Shown: one piece after another, positions 1-7,924 of the stretch
Position numbering within the stretch: the stretch's first letter is position 1
Layout: the number at the start of each line of letters is the position of its first letter
NCBI GenBank assembly: GCA_949841235.1
Contig: CATKZA010000005.1
Location: 1 to 15,877 of the forward strand
DNA length: 15,877 nt
From: an uncultured Clostridiaceae bacterium
GTDB taxonomy: Bacteria > Bacillota > Clostridia > Lachnospirales > Lachnospiraceae
Direction: 5' to 3'
Made by a program: the position numbers and the translations under genes
Notes under the pieces: model-generated
What the model saw: the letters and a program-made list of their open reading frames with translations, nothing else
Database searches by the model: none
Told to the model about the DNA's origin: nothing

Positions 1-3000
1 CCACGTAGGCGGCAATATATTTTCCCCCGGAAGGCTCGTCAAAGGCCGCAACCGTGGCATCCTTGATGCCGGGGAACCGGCGGATGATCTCCTCCACCTC
101 CGTCAGCTCGATGCGGAAGCCCCGAATCTTCACCTGACCATCCCGCCTGCCGATAAACTGGATGTTGCCATCGGGAAGGAACCGCACGATATCCCCAGTG
201 TGGTAGATTCTATCGTATCCCTCCTGGGTGCAGAATGGATTCTCCTCATAGGCCTCTGCCGTCTTTTCCGGCCGGTTCAGATAGCCCCGGGACACCTGAT
301 AGCCCGCAATGCAAAGTTCTCCCGGCACTCCCACGGGAACTCTCCTGCCCAGTCCGTCCAGCACATAGAGCTTTACATTGGAGATTGCCTTCCCGATGGG
401 AAGTTCCTCCTCAAATTCCCGAAGCTGGTAGGAGGTCACGAACACGGTACACTCCGTCGGCCCATAGAGATTAAAATACTTCGTATCCCCCTCCGGGGCA
501 AAGGGAGCCAGTGCCTCTCCGCCCATGGACAGATATTTCAGCCCATCATTCTTCATGGTGGTGGCAAACGCCCGCCCAATCTGGGTGGTCATAAAGGAAT
601 TGGTAATGCCCTGCTCCTTAAAATACGCATTCAGGGCATTCAAGTCCAGACGAATCGCCTCGTCAATGATATGAAGCTCCGCCCCCGATATCAGCGCAGG
701 ATACATATCCATCATATTGGCATCAAAGCCGTAGCTGGCGTAGGCCGCAACCCTGCTCTCTCCATCAAGCTGGTAATCCCTGCAAAATGTATGGCAGAAT
801 GCCGCAATATTTCCATGCTCCAGCATGCAGCCCTTCGGCACGCCCGTGGAGCCGGAAGTATACAATAAGATAAACAGATCCTCTGGCTTTGGCGGCTCCG
901 GAAGTTTCTCCGCCTCCGGCAGTCCGGGGATATCCTTGGTCAAGAGAACCTTTCCCTGCCATTCCGGCACCAAATCAAGAAGTGCCTCATCCGCAATCAA
1001 TAGTTTTGCATCCGCATCCTTCATCATAAATGCCAGCCGCTCCTTGGGATAGGAGGGATCCAATGGCTGGTATGCCGCCCCGGCCTTGGACACGCCAAGG
1101 GAGGCCACCGCCATATATTCGCTTCTGGAAATCAGCACGGACACCACCTGCTCCCTGCCAATGCCAAGCCCCGCAACATAGCCGGCCACGCGGTCTGTCA
1201 TGTCGTCCAGCTGGGCGTAGGACATCCGCACCTCGCGCCCATTCCCTGCCTGAGATGGATTTTCCTGCTCCCCATCCCCCTTCTCTATGTAAACCACCGC
1301 CGTATGCTCCGGCATCTTCCCGGCCCGCTCCCGGAACAGGTCAATCACGGTTCTGCCCCTGTCGAAAGGCGTATCCGTCTCATTCAAGCGATCCAGCCGC
1401 TGGATATCCAATTCCGATGTGAGGGAAATCTGGCTCAACGTGCTGCAAGACAGCATTCCCTTGAGAGTCTGGGTCAGCATCCCCAGCAGCCCCTTCGCCG
1501 TCTCTTCCCGATACAGATCCCTGCGATATTCCAGAGAGACTTCATAGCCCTCCCGGTTCTTCATCACCATCAGGGACATATCCGCCTGCACATCCCCAGT
1601 GGAAAGGGGCTTTGCAGGAAACTCCCTGCCATCCAGGGAAAGCCCGCTAAGCATCTCGCCCTGATAGACAAAGAGAATATCTGACACAATGCCATAGTCC
1701 CTGGCCAGTTCCCCGAAGGAAATGCAGTCATGGCTCATGGTCTCATAAAAGTCTTTCTGGAAATCCTGCAAATAGGATTCCACGGCAGTGCCTTCCTCCC
1801 ATGCCTGGCAGATGGGAAGGGTCTTTACAAACATTCCCGTGGACTGGGCCAGATTCACCGAATGCCTTCCATTGTTTACCGTGCAGAACAGGCTCTTGCT
1901 CTCTCCGTTATACTTGCCCAAGGCATAGGAAAATGCGCCGAGAAAGAACGTATTCTCGGAAATTCCCCTCTGCCTTGCAAACTGCTCCACCGCCATGGTG
2001 GAAAACTCCTCTCCCAGAGACAGCCGCACCTCGTCGCTCCCAGATCCGGCCTCCTTTTTCTTGTAATCCTTGATCAGAGAGTCCCCGAAATCCTCTCCCT
2101 CCAGCCGTTTCCTGAAATATTCCTGCGCCGCCTGATACCGGGGCTTTTCCACCAAAGTCTCCTCATACGCTGACATATCCATCAGGGAGATTTCCTCCGG
2201 CTTCGGCTCCTCTCCCCGGTAGAGAAGGGAGATTTCATCCAGGAATACCGTCACGGAAGTGCCGTCAAAGATGATATGATGCACATCAAAGAGAAAATAC
2301 ACATGGTTCTGATCCCGGTAAAGTGCCATGCGGTAGAGCGGCTCGCCCTCCATGGCAAATGGGCGGACAAAGGTTCTCTTCACCGCTTCCATATCCTCTG
2401 TCTCCCACTCTCCCACTTCTGCCTTCAAATACTCCGGGTGCAGATACATCACGGGACTTCCCTGGCACAGCCCGATATTGACCCCGAAGGAAGGATGCAT
2501 TGCCACCGCCTTCCTGACGGCATCCCGGAACCTGTCGGTATCAAGGTCTGCCGGCAATTCACAGCACATGGGAATATTGTACATCGTCCCCTCCGGCTCA
2601 TTGATGCACTCCAGGTAAACCCCCATCTGGGCATCCGTAAGGGGAAATTCCTTCCTGTCGCCGGAATATTTCTGCAAGCCATCCTCCTGCTCCCCGCCCA
2701 GAAGGGATGCGATATTTCCCGGCGTCCTGCCGGTCAGGACCATCTCCGGGGTCAGAGCCAGCCCGTCAAGAGCCTCCACCAATTTCAGCACATTGATGGA
2801 ATCTCCCCCCAGTCGGAAGAAATCGTCGTCCAGTCCCACGGTACCGCAGGAGAGAACCTCCTCAAAGGCAAGGCAGATGCGGCGCTGGGTATCATCCTGC
2901 GCCTCCCGGTACTCCGCCTTATACTCCTCCATTCCCGGAGGAAGGAGAGCCGTCCTGTCCAACTTTCCATTTACATTCTTGGGACGGCTTTCCAGCCTCT

Positions 3001-4318
3001 TAAAGAAGCGGGGAATCATGTACTCAGGCAACGTCTGCCCCAGATGGGTGCGGAGTTTCTCTCCCGTCACCTCCTCCCCCGACACGTAGAATCCGCAGAG
3101 GTAGCTCCTGCCATACTCATCCTCAAAGGCTTTCACCACCGCATTATCCACTCCGGGGAATAAAGTCATCTGAACCTCAATTTCCCCGGTCTCCACTCTC
3201 TGGCCATTGACCTTCACCATCCAGTCCTTGCGGTTGACATAAACATAATTGCCGTCCGGGAGCCTCTTACCCATATCCCCGGTATGCAGAAGAATCTTTC
3301 CATCCTCCTGCGTCTGGAACGTCCTTGCGCTCTGCTCCTCCAGATTCAGATAGGCCACCGCAAGGTATCCCTTGATGCAGATCTCGCCCTCTTCCCCCTC
3401 GGGAACCTCCTTCCCCTCGTCATCCAGCAAGAAGAACTCCAATCCCTCTGCGGGCCTTCCAATGGGGGTGTTCGCCATAGGTTCCTGAATCTTGTAGCTG
3501 CAAGCCAGGGTAGCCGTCTCGCTGGCACCATAAAAATTATACAAATCATAGCCGTCTCCCGCCAGCATGGATACCCGCTCGCTTCCCGTAACCAGCTTCT
3601 TCAACGCCTTGTCCTTATTCTTGAAGAGCCGCAGAATCTGGGGACTGATAAAGCCACAGGTAATCTCCTTCTCCGCATAATAGTCCTCCAGAAGCCGCAC
3701 GTCCTTCCTCACCTCTTCCGGAAGCATATGAACGCATGCACCGGCGGCAAGAACGGCATAATACTCCAGTGCAAGGGCCACGAAGGACAGGGGAGCCATG
3801 GCGGCCAGCACATCCCTCTCATGCAGAGAGAAGCCCTTTCGGTTCCGCATAACCCCCTGGGTGAAGCTGAGCATGGTGTGGACGATTCCCTTCGGCCTGC
3901 CAGTGGAGCCGGAGGTATAGACAATCAATGCCCTATTGTCGTCCGCCACCTTCACGGGATTCGCAGGCTCAAATGCGGCAACGTCTGCCATCCAGTCCAT
4001 ATCAATGAAAGCCGCCGCATCGCAGTCCTTTCTGATATACTCCAATCGCTCCTGGGGATATTCCGGCAGCACGGGGGCAAACGCCCCTCCCGCCATCAGG
4101 ATGCCGATCTCCGCCGCTATGTATTCCATCCTCCTGCCCATGCATACCAAGGCAACTCTCCCGGAGATTTCCCCATTCTTTCGAAGCTTTGCCGCAACCC
4201 TTCGGCTGAGGGTTTCCAGCTCCCTGTAGGAAGTAGCCCTCTCCCCATTGCAATCCACAATCGCCGCCTGATCCGGGTATCGCTCTGCAATATACTGAAA
4301 TTCGTCCAAAAAATTCAT
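1..4318 (-). CDS. Nonribosomal peptide synthetase, A-T-C-A..., 3' end outside window
   Basis: Multimodular enzyme that activates acids as adenylates, loads them on carrier domains and condenses them into a peptide. Start ATG at 4316-4318 follows GGGAGG by 12 bases; 1439 codons are visible and the frame is open at base 1. Adenylation domain 1: YTSGSTGRPKG near residue 134, YGASE from 263, TGD near 343, VKVNGQRVETGEIE near 370, NGKLDR near 451. Carrier domain: LGGDS with the phosphopantetheine Ser at 507. Condensation domain: LTDAQ near 556 and an intact HHIIFDG at 680-686. Adenylation domain 2: YTSGSTGVPKG from 1153, YGPTE near 1283, VKIRGFRIEL near 1395; its final NGKxDR motif and carrier are not reached. 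There is no N-terminal condensation domain, so module 1 is a loading module. Its A4 motif reads SFVALAL (V180) in place of the usual FDxx. Domain 2 keeps FDAN (D1199). Product unknown; no transporter or MbtH gene is in view. Confidence 0.95.
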   Translation of the reverse strand, partial: MNFLDEFQYIAERYPDQAAIVDCNGERATSYRELETLSRRVAAKLRKNGEISGRVALVCMGRRMEYIAAEIGILMAGGAFAPVLPEYPQERLEYIRKDCDAAAFIDMDWMADVAAFEPANPVKVADDNRALIVYTSGSTGRPKGIVHTMLSFTQGVMRNRKGFSLHERDVLAAMAPLSFVALALEYYAVLAAGACVHMLPEEVRKDVRLLEDYYAEKEITCGFISPQILRLFKNKDKALKKLVTGSERVSMLAGDGYDLYNFYGASETATLACSYKIQEPMANTPIGRPAEGLEFFLLDDEGKEVPEGEEGEICIKGYLAVAYLNLEEQSARTFQTQEDGKILLHTGDMGKRLPDGNYVYVNRKDWMVKVNGQRVETGEIEVQMTLFPGVDNAVVKAFEDEYGRSYLCGFYVSGEEVTGEKLRTHLGQTLPEYMIPRFFKRLESRPKNVNGKLDRTALLPPGMEEYKAEYREAQDDTQRRICLAFEEVLSCGTVGLDDDFFRLGGDSINVLKLVEALDGLALTPEMVLTGRTPGNIASLLGGEQEDGLQKYSGDRKEFPLTDAQMGVYLECINEPEGTMYNIPMCCELPADLDTDRFRDAVRKAVAMHPSFGVNIGLCQGSPVMYLHPEYLKAEVGEWETEDMEAVKRTFVRPFAMEGEPLYRMALYRDQNHVYFLFDVHHIIFDGTSVTVFLDEISLLYRGEEPKPEEISLMDMSAYEETLVEKPRYQAAQEYFRKRLEGEDFGDSLIKDYKKKEAGSGSDEVRLSLGEEFSTMAVEQFARQRGISENTFFLGAFSYALGKYNGESKSLFCTVNNGRHSVNLAQSTGMFVKTLPICQAWEEGTAVESYLQDFQKDFYETMSHDCISFGELARDYGIVSDILFVYQGEMLSGLSLDGREFPAKPLSTGDVQADMSLMVMKNREGYEVSLEYRRDLYREETAKGLLGMLTQTLKGMLSCSTLSQISLTSELDIQRLDRLNETDTPFDRGRTVIDLFRERAGKMPEHTAVVYIEKGDGEQENPSQAGNGREVRMSYAQLDDMTDRVAGYVAGLGIGREQVVSVLISRSEYMAVASLGVSKAGAAYQPLDPSYPKERLAFMMKDADAKLLIADEALLDLVPEWQGKVLLTKDIPGLPEAEKLPEPPKPEDLFILLYTSGSTGVPKGCMLEHGNIAAFCHTFCRDYQLDGESRVAAYASYGFDANMMDMYPALISGAELHIIDEAIRLDLNALNAYFKEQGITNSFMTTQIGRAFATTMKNDGLKYLSMGGEALAPFAPEGDTKYFNLYGPTECTVFVTSYQLREFEEELPIGKAISNVKLYVLDGLGRRVPVGVPGELCIAGYQVSRGYLNRPEKTAEAYEENPFCTQEGYDRIYHTGDIVRFLPDGNIQFIGRRDGQVKIRGFRIELTEVEEIIRRFPGIKDATVAAFDEPSGGKYIAAYV

Positions 4319-4384
4319 GATAACCTATTACCTCCCTTGATGTATATTTGCCAGACTTCTACACACCTTAATAAAGCAAAAAAA

Positions 4385-4416
4385 TTTGTTAGTGTTTTAT
4401 TTTGTTAGTGTTTTAT
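4385..4416. repeat. Perfect 16-bp tandem duplication in the NRPS leader
   Basis: TTTGTTAGTGTTTTAT is repeated head to tail without a gap (4385-4400 and 4401-4416). It lies between the candidate promoter and the NRPS ribosome binding site, about 70 bases upstream of the ATG. It may be a dimeric operator, a leader RNA element, or a chance slippage product. Confidence 0.85.
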
Positions 4417-4452
4417 ATAGTAACAATGCATTCGCAAAGTTAGTAATAGTTT

Positions 4453-4482
4453 ATCATATCTTGATGCCACCACTGATGCCAA
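4453..4482 (-). promoter_or_regulatory. Candidate sigma-A promoter of the NRPS gene
   Basis: On the minus strand TTGGCA (4477-4482) and TATGAT (4453-4458) are separated by 18 bases. This would start transcription near 4446 and give a leader of about 130 bases before the NRPS ATG. The match is good for a Firmicute housekeeping promoter, but it was found by eye in AT-rich DNA. Confidence 0.5.
4462..4481. repeat. Spaced 8-bp direct repeat over the NRPS -35 region
   Basis: TGATGCCA occurs at 4462-4469 and again at 4474-4481, a 12-bp period. The second copy overlaps the proposed -35 hexamer and the first lies in the spacer, where a bound regulator would affect polymerase. Its role as an operator is inference. 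Confidence 0.5.
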
Positions 4483-4553
4483 TTCTGTTTCAAAACATGC
4501 AAATTTGGATATGTTGCCTATATATCAATGCCTACTCAATTCACCCCAGCATA

Positions 4554-4587
4554 ACTGGGAGATTGGCGTTTTCATTCAACTCCCAGT
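4554..4587. repeat. Inverted repeat across the brxL stop codon
   Basis: ACTGGGAG (4554-4561) and CTCCCAGT (4580-4587) form a perfect 8-bp inverted repeat with an 18-base loop holding the TGA of the brxL remnant. A competing 5-bp stem, CCCAG/CTGGG, lies at 4545-4559. There is no T-run after it on the minus strand, so a standard terminator is not supported. Confidence 0.5.
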
Positions 4588-5093
4588 GCCTTAAACACAG
4601 CATCTTCTGCACTTTGATACGGAATTCGTTGAAATGCACTCATAAGGTCTGCCGGAACACTCGCAAAGTCCACAAAAGAAGTGCTTGGAATCAACACTTT
4701 CTTTGCACCGCTGTCCAGACACACCTGAAGTGTATTTGCAAGATCGTCCACCTTTATCAACGTTCCACTGATTGTAATATCCCCCAGTATTGCCAAATTG
4801 CTCACTGACGATTTTCCAAGTGCAATAGAGCAAAGAGCAATCAATGTCGGCAACACCAGTTTATTGGTCATACCAATCCCCTGCAAATCTTGATAATTAA
4901 TGATATAATCCTTCGTAGAGGTACTAATAGAGCCGCTGATTCGGTTGCCATTCGCCTTCAGGTAATTGAATGCCGTGTTTACAGCCTCCCTGCACTTACC
5001 GTCACTGCCCAAGCCGGTGCGCTCGAACTTGCCGTTTCCTGGCATCATCTGAGATTCCAGCCGGAATACCCCCAGCATACCAGGATAAATCAA
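4572..5093 (-). pseudogene. brxL: BrxL C-terminal remnant (BREX Lon-like protein)
   Basis: About 170 residues matching, from memory, the C-terminal Lon-like region of BrxL, which with its N-terminal ATPase part works in type 1 BREX phage defence. Recognisable pieces in order: GVFRLESQM and PGNGKFERTGLGSD at the start, YIINYQDLQGIGMT, LPTLIALCSIALGK, LANTLQVCLDSGAKKVLIP, and the terminal SAEDAVFKALGVE, where the family normally ends. Full BrxL is several times longer, so the whole N-terminal ATPase part is gone. Upstream it runs straight into the start of pglZ in another frame. The ATG at 5093 lies at the join and is probably not a genuine start; no convincing ribosome binding site was assigned. 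The remaining frame has no internal stop, so the deletion may be recent or the piece may still be translated. Confidence 0.85.
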
Positions 5094-5253
5094 TCAGAGC
5101 GACTACCTTGGCATTGTCCAGCCGAATCTCATCCAACTTGTCCTCAAACTCCCGCTCCTCGTCATGCCAGAAGATAATGCGACGGTGATAGTATTCCGGC
5201 AAAGGTGCAGCAAATTTGCGGTTTAGTTCTTGCGTTACATTTTCTATATCCAT
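5002..5253 (-). pseudogene. pglZ: PglZ N-terminal remnant (BREX alkaline-phosphatase-like protein)
   Basis: The ATG at 5253 is followed by MDIENVTQELNRKF, APLPEYYHRRIIFW and EEREFEDKLDEI, a signature start of BREX PglZ as I recall the family. Homology stops after about 53 residues (LDNAKVVAL, near 5094). The rest of this frame to its stop at 5002 is out-of-frame reading of the brxL remnant. The metal-binding phosphatase core is therefore absent. The start lies 6 bases after the restored stop of the AlbA_2 gene, whose tail supplies AGAAGG as ribosome binding site, so the two were translationally coupled. Confidence 0.82.
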
Positions 5254-5303
5254 ACTGCTTTACCTTCTTTCTGTATTGATTACATAAGCAGTGTTTCTGG
5301 AAG

Positions 5304-5309
5304 CCCCCC
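5304..5309 (-). repeat. Six-G run at third AlbA_2 frame break
   Basis: Minus-strand CAGGGGGGCTTCC. With five Gs the frame would read GASRNTAYVINTERR and stop at 5260-5262, just before pglZ. With six it reads a non-family tail down to 5162. Confidence 0.75.
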
Positions 5310-5459
5310 TGTTTTTTCAACCATCTTTTCTGAACCATTCCATTCAGTATTTCTCTGGCTCTGCGCGGCTTTACTCCAAGCAGCGCCGCTGTCTGTGCTG
5401 TTGTAATGACTCCATTTTCTATCGTATACTTATGAATTTTCTGTTCTTGCTCGCTTGCT

Positions 5460-5492
5460 GGCACTTTTCCGGCATTTTTCCGGCACTTTTCC
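5460..5492 (-). repeat. Three 11-bp tandem units at second AlbA_2 frame break
   Basis: Minus-strand units GCCGGAAAAGT, GCCGGAAAAAT and GCCGGAAAAGT. Because 11 is not a multiple of three, copy number sets the frame. Three copies lead to a stop at 5430; four (or one) would continue into the winged-helix tail at VPASEQEQKIHKY. Confidence 0.85.
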
Positions 5493-6273
5493 GGCAATAT
5501 CAGTGCCAGAAAGGCTGTGCTGAAACATATCATTTTCCGAAACCGTGTTGTTTTGCCCTCTGTATAGATTGATGCGGAACGCCACCTCCATGTCCACGAA
5601 CTCTGGTTCTTTCAGTCCATACTGCTCCATTGCAACCATCAGTTTTGAGATTCCACTGCCCCATGCTTCCACCAAGTTCATGTAGGAAAACGCATTGGCA
5701 AGAGAACGGTTGCGGATTTTAGAGAATCCTTCTTTCATCAAATCAATGGTTACGCCAGGAAGCAATCCACCCGGAGAGGTAATCTCCAGTCTGTCATCGT
5801 AAATGGCCACCTGGATACGAGACTCCTGAATATAGCTACAATTCATCACCGCATTGACAATCAACTCCCGGATGCTGTCTGGCGGCAGTTCATAAATATC
5901 CTTCCTGTAAGCACCCTCAATTTGACTACCTAGACGGATATTCCGCAGGACGAACTTCAAGGCATTTTCCACCTGTTCCCACAAAGGGCCGCCATAATCT
6001 CTTTTATCCACAAACACGCTTCTGGTAGTCCCTTTAAACACGCCGCACTGGATGACCGAATGAAAACAGTCCTGCCCGGTCAGATACACATAGGCGTTGG
6101 TGGGATAAATCTTCCCATCATCTCCTTTTTTCAAAATCCCCCAGCTCAACAGGACATTCTTCGTCACATCTTTTACCAATTCCCGCTGAAGCTCAGACTT
6201 GCTATTCGTCAGAGCAACCTCTTTCATCTGCTGGCACAGAGCCTGAATCTCCTCATCGGCAACTGTCAAATCG

Positions 6274-6289
6274 GTCCGAATGACCGAAT
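6274..6289 (-). repeat. 8-bp tandem duplication at first AlbA_2 frame break
   Basis: On the minus strand ATTCGGTC and ATTCGGAC are adjacent, identical but for one base. Removing one unit joins frame 1 (VVGI) to frame 2 (TVADEEIQAL) without a stop. Confidence 0.8.
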
Positions 6290-6475
6290 GCCAACCACCT
6301 TCCTGGTTTTATCATCAACGCCAAATACGATTTGGCCGCCTTTGCCATTGGCAAAAGCCACCACAGACTTCATATATTTGATGCTCCTGTCTGGTCTCTG
6401 CACCTTAAACTCTATATTCTTAGACTCCCCTGCAAGGAGTTCTTCTATAGTCACGGGAACACCTCGCTTTCTAAT

Positions 6476-6491
6476 GGCAGCTTATGCTGCC
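6476..6491. repeat. Short hairpin between mosaic gene and AlbA_2 gene
   Basis: GGCAGC (6476-6481) and GCTGCC (6486-6491) form a 6-bp stem with a 4-base loop in the 64-base gap. No T-run follows on the minus strand, so termination is doubtful. It lies about 20 bases upstream of the AlbA_2 start. Confidence 0.4.
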
Positions 6492-6698
6492 TCTACTTTA
6501 TTTTAGCCCAAATATCACTTATTCTATTAGAGAATTGACAAACTCCGATAATGCAATAACCGCTTTGCCAAACTCCGTGATTCCTCCTATGTTTTTCAGT
6601 GCCGCAATAGCTGTTCTCAGCATACCCTTTTTAGGCTTATCCGACGATGCTTCCACCTCAATAACCTCCAAACTATCGGATACAGTTTCCTGTTCTTC

Positions 6699-6944
6699 TT
6701 CCAAGTGGCAATACAGGGTTCCGCTGCGCCTGGACACCTGATACGCGACAATATCCTGCTTGCCTAATTGTCCCGCCCAATAATCGGCAATCTGACAGTG
6801 CGCTGACCCACATACCGGGTCTTCCGAGATCGACAGATTGGGGCAGAAGCTCCAGGAAACGCAATCTGTTTTCATGCCCTTCGACGTAGCGTTCTGAATC
6901 CTGCCTTCGATCTGTGTCAGCAGATTCTGATCCGGCTCCAGTAC
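6699..6944 (-). pseudogene. PhzF-family isomerase C-terminal fragment
   Basis: VLEPDQNLLTQIEGRIQ, then SFCPNLSISEDPVCGSAHC, ADYWAGQLGK and SRRSGTLYCHL match the second half of PhzF-like epimerase/isomerase proteins; EDPVCGSAH is the family hallmark. About 80 of a usual ~260-300 residues are present, and the N-terminal half with the catalytic Glu is absent. It is one base out of frame with the acetyltransferase piece beside it, and the join falls within GGTACTGG. Confidence 0.8.
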
Positions 6945-7086
6945 CGAAATCATCCGTGTACACACGCAGTTCCGGCTTCTCGATGATGCCCCGTGTGGGA
7001 GGCTCCGTTCCCTTCGGTATGAAGATAACTTCATACAAGAAGTCCTTCAAAAGTTCTATTTCACCCTTGCGAAGGCTACGGATCAC
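6945..7086 (-). pseudogene. GNAT acetyltransferase N-terminal fragment
   Basis: VIRSLRKGEIELLKDFLYE, then VIFIPKGTEPP, IIEKPELRVY and TDDFG, resemble the start of a common clostridial GNAT family. Only about 47 residues remain; the acetyl-CoA-binding part that should follow is missing. It shares the frame of the 7299 start. The left edge, near a GTG at 7086, is approximate. Confidence 0.6.
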
Positions 7087-7308
7087 ATATTTTTTGTGCT
7101 TGTCGCTCGTCATGTGGGAGATACGCTCGTTACGCAACCTGCCCAGCATCTCAAGCATCTGTTTTCCGATTCGCTCCGGCTCGTTGTCATTCCCACCGCA
7201 TATCAGTTCCAGCGTGTCCGGTGTCCAAATATACCCGTGCGCTTTGTTGTAGAGGTACTGCTGGAATTCTTCATATTCCTTGTTGCTTATCTGTTTCATC
7301 CTTTTTCC

Positions 7309-7911
7309 TTACTTCTTAGGTAACTTTAGATTCACATTGCCACCAAATATGCTTACACCAACCACCAATCCGGCAAGAAGTACCGAACTTGCCACTTTCA
7401 CAATTCCCCAATTAAACTGTCTTTTCTCGGAATCCTTCTTGTCAACCATTTTGACAGTCTCGGTTTCATGGTTGCGGATTTCTGTATCCTTGTTGCTGAC
7501 GGCTTTCAAAATCTCCATTTCCTGCGTCAAAATATCCTTACGCTCTTCGGCGGTCAAATTGGGATTGTCAAGACACCTACTAAGATCAGCATGGACTTTT
7601 CCTGCAAAATCATAAAACTGTTTTCGACTGTCTGCGGAAGTTTCCAAGTCTTTATCTGTGACAGCATATACTTGTTTTATGCTTTCATCATCGCTGGCGA
7701 TGATGTTCCCAAGGATATCTTTGTATTCCTCCATCGAGGACTGAATCAGCTTAACAAACTCAGGAAACTGCGCTATCACTTCCTTTGCCACGTCAGGACG
7801 CAGTTCTCCAAGTTTAGATGCAATGCTTAAAACATCGCTCTTTGACAAATTTTTGAAATCGGTCCTTCTCATCAAATCGAGTGCCTGCTGCTCAATCGGT
7901 GTATATTCCAT
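7309..7911 (-). CDS. Uncharacterised protein with C-terminal membrane anchor
   Basis: 200 residues. The ATG at 7911 is chosen over longer in-frame starts because AAAGGAG lies 8 bases before it and the upstream gene ends at 7925. The first ~165 residues are charged and probably helical (LSKSDVLSIASKLGEL; CLDNPNLTAEERKDILTQEM; VDKKDSEKRQF). A single hydrophobic segment spans about 169-190 (VASSVLLAGLVVGVSIFGG), followed by a short lysine-rich tail, so it is probably tail-anchored with the bulk in the cytoplasm. It resembles hypothetical proteins of gut Clostridia that I cannot assign a function. It is intact and sits 13 bases after its neighbour, in one transcription unit with it. Confidence 0.75.
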   Translation of the reverse strand: MEYTPIEQQALDLMRRTDFKNLSKSDVLSIASKLGELRPDVAKEVIAQFPEFVKLIQSSMEEYKDILGNIIASDDESIKQVYAVTDKDLETSADSRKQFYDFAGKVHADLSRCLDNPNLTAEERKDILTQEMEILKAVSNKDTEIRNHETETVKMVDKKDSEKRQFNWGIVKVASSVLLAGLVVGVSIFGGNVNLKLPKK

Positions 7912-7924
7912 ATCATTTACTCCT

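Larger units (their letters stand above)
5260..6454 (-). pseudogene. AlbA_2/Schlafen-type ATP-binding regulator (COG2865-like), three frame breaks
   Basis: A GTG start at 6454 follows GAGG by 7 bases. Pieces in order: an AlbA_2 domain (KNIEFKVQRPDRSIKYMKSV, then GQIVFGVDD) ending in frame 1 at 6266; a RecG-like ATP-binding region (IRELIVNAVMNCSYI, IYDDRLEITSPGGLLPG, WGSGISKLM) in frame 2 down to 5430; and a winged-helix tail (TTAQTAALLGVKPRRAREIL) in frame 3. Family members often carry HRDY where this one has NCSY. The breaks coincide with an 8-bp duplication (6274-6289), three 11-bp units (5460-5492) and a six-G run (5304-5309). Removing one 8-bp unit, taking the 11-bp units to four (or one) and removing one G gives a single 398-residue frame whose tail becomes GASRNTAYVINTERR with stop at 5260-5262. 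Such genes occur in BREX islands, and this one abuts pglZ. As it stands it cannot make the full protein. Confidence 0.82.
6519..7299 (-). pseudogene. Mosaic of gene fragments; unknown family at both ends
   Basis: The ATG at 7299 has TAAGGA upstream and lies 9 bases after the preceding gene, so initiation looks intact. The first ~60 residues (MKQISNKEYEEFQQYL, IWTPDTLELICGGN, ERIGKQMLEML) are of no family I can name. The frame then enters an acetyltransferase-like segment and, after 6945, runs out of frame to a stop at 6673. A second frame from about 6944 carries a PhzF C-terminal piece and then KPKKGMLRTAIAALKNIGG and ALSEFVNSLIE, with stop at 6519. The unknown N- and C-terminal parts may be the two ends of one original gene with foreign pieces between them; that is inference. 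Confidence 0.65.

Noticed and set aside
3284-4408. A 374-codon plus-strand open frame opposite the NRPS
   Set aside because: It is antisense to clear adenylation-domain motifs, has low-complexity composition and no family resemblance; it reflects codon bias of the minus-strand gene.
4545-4587. Rho-independent terminator after the brxL remnant
   Set aside because: The stems are real but no T-run follows on the minus strand.
5094-5253. A functional PglZ-BrxL fusion protein
   Set aside because: The two pieces are in different frames, and the pglZ frame stops at 5002 after non-family residues.
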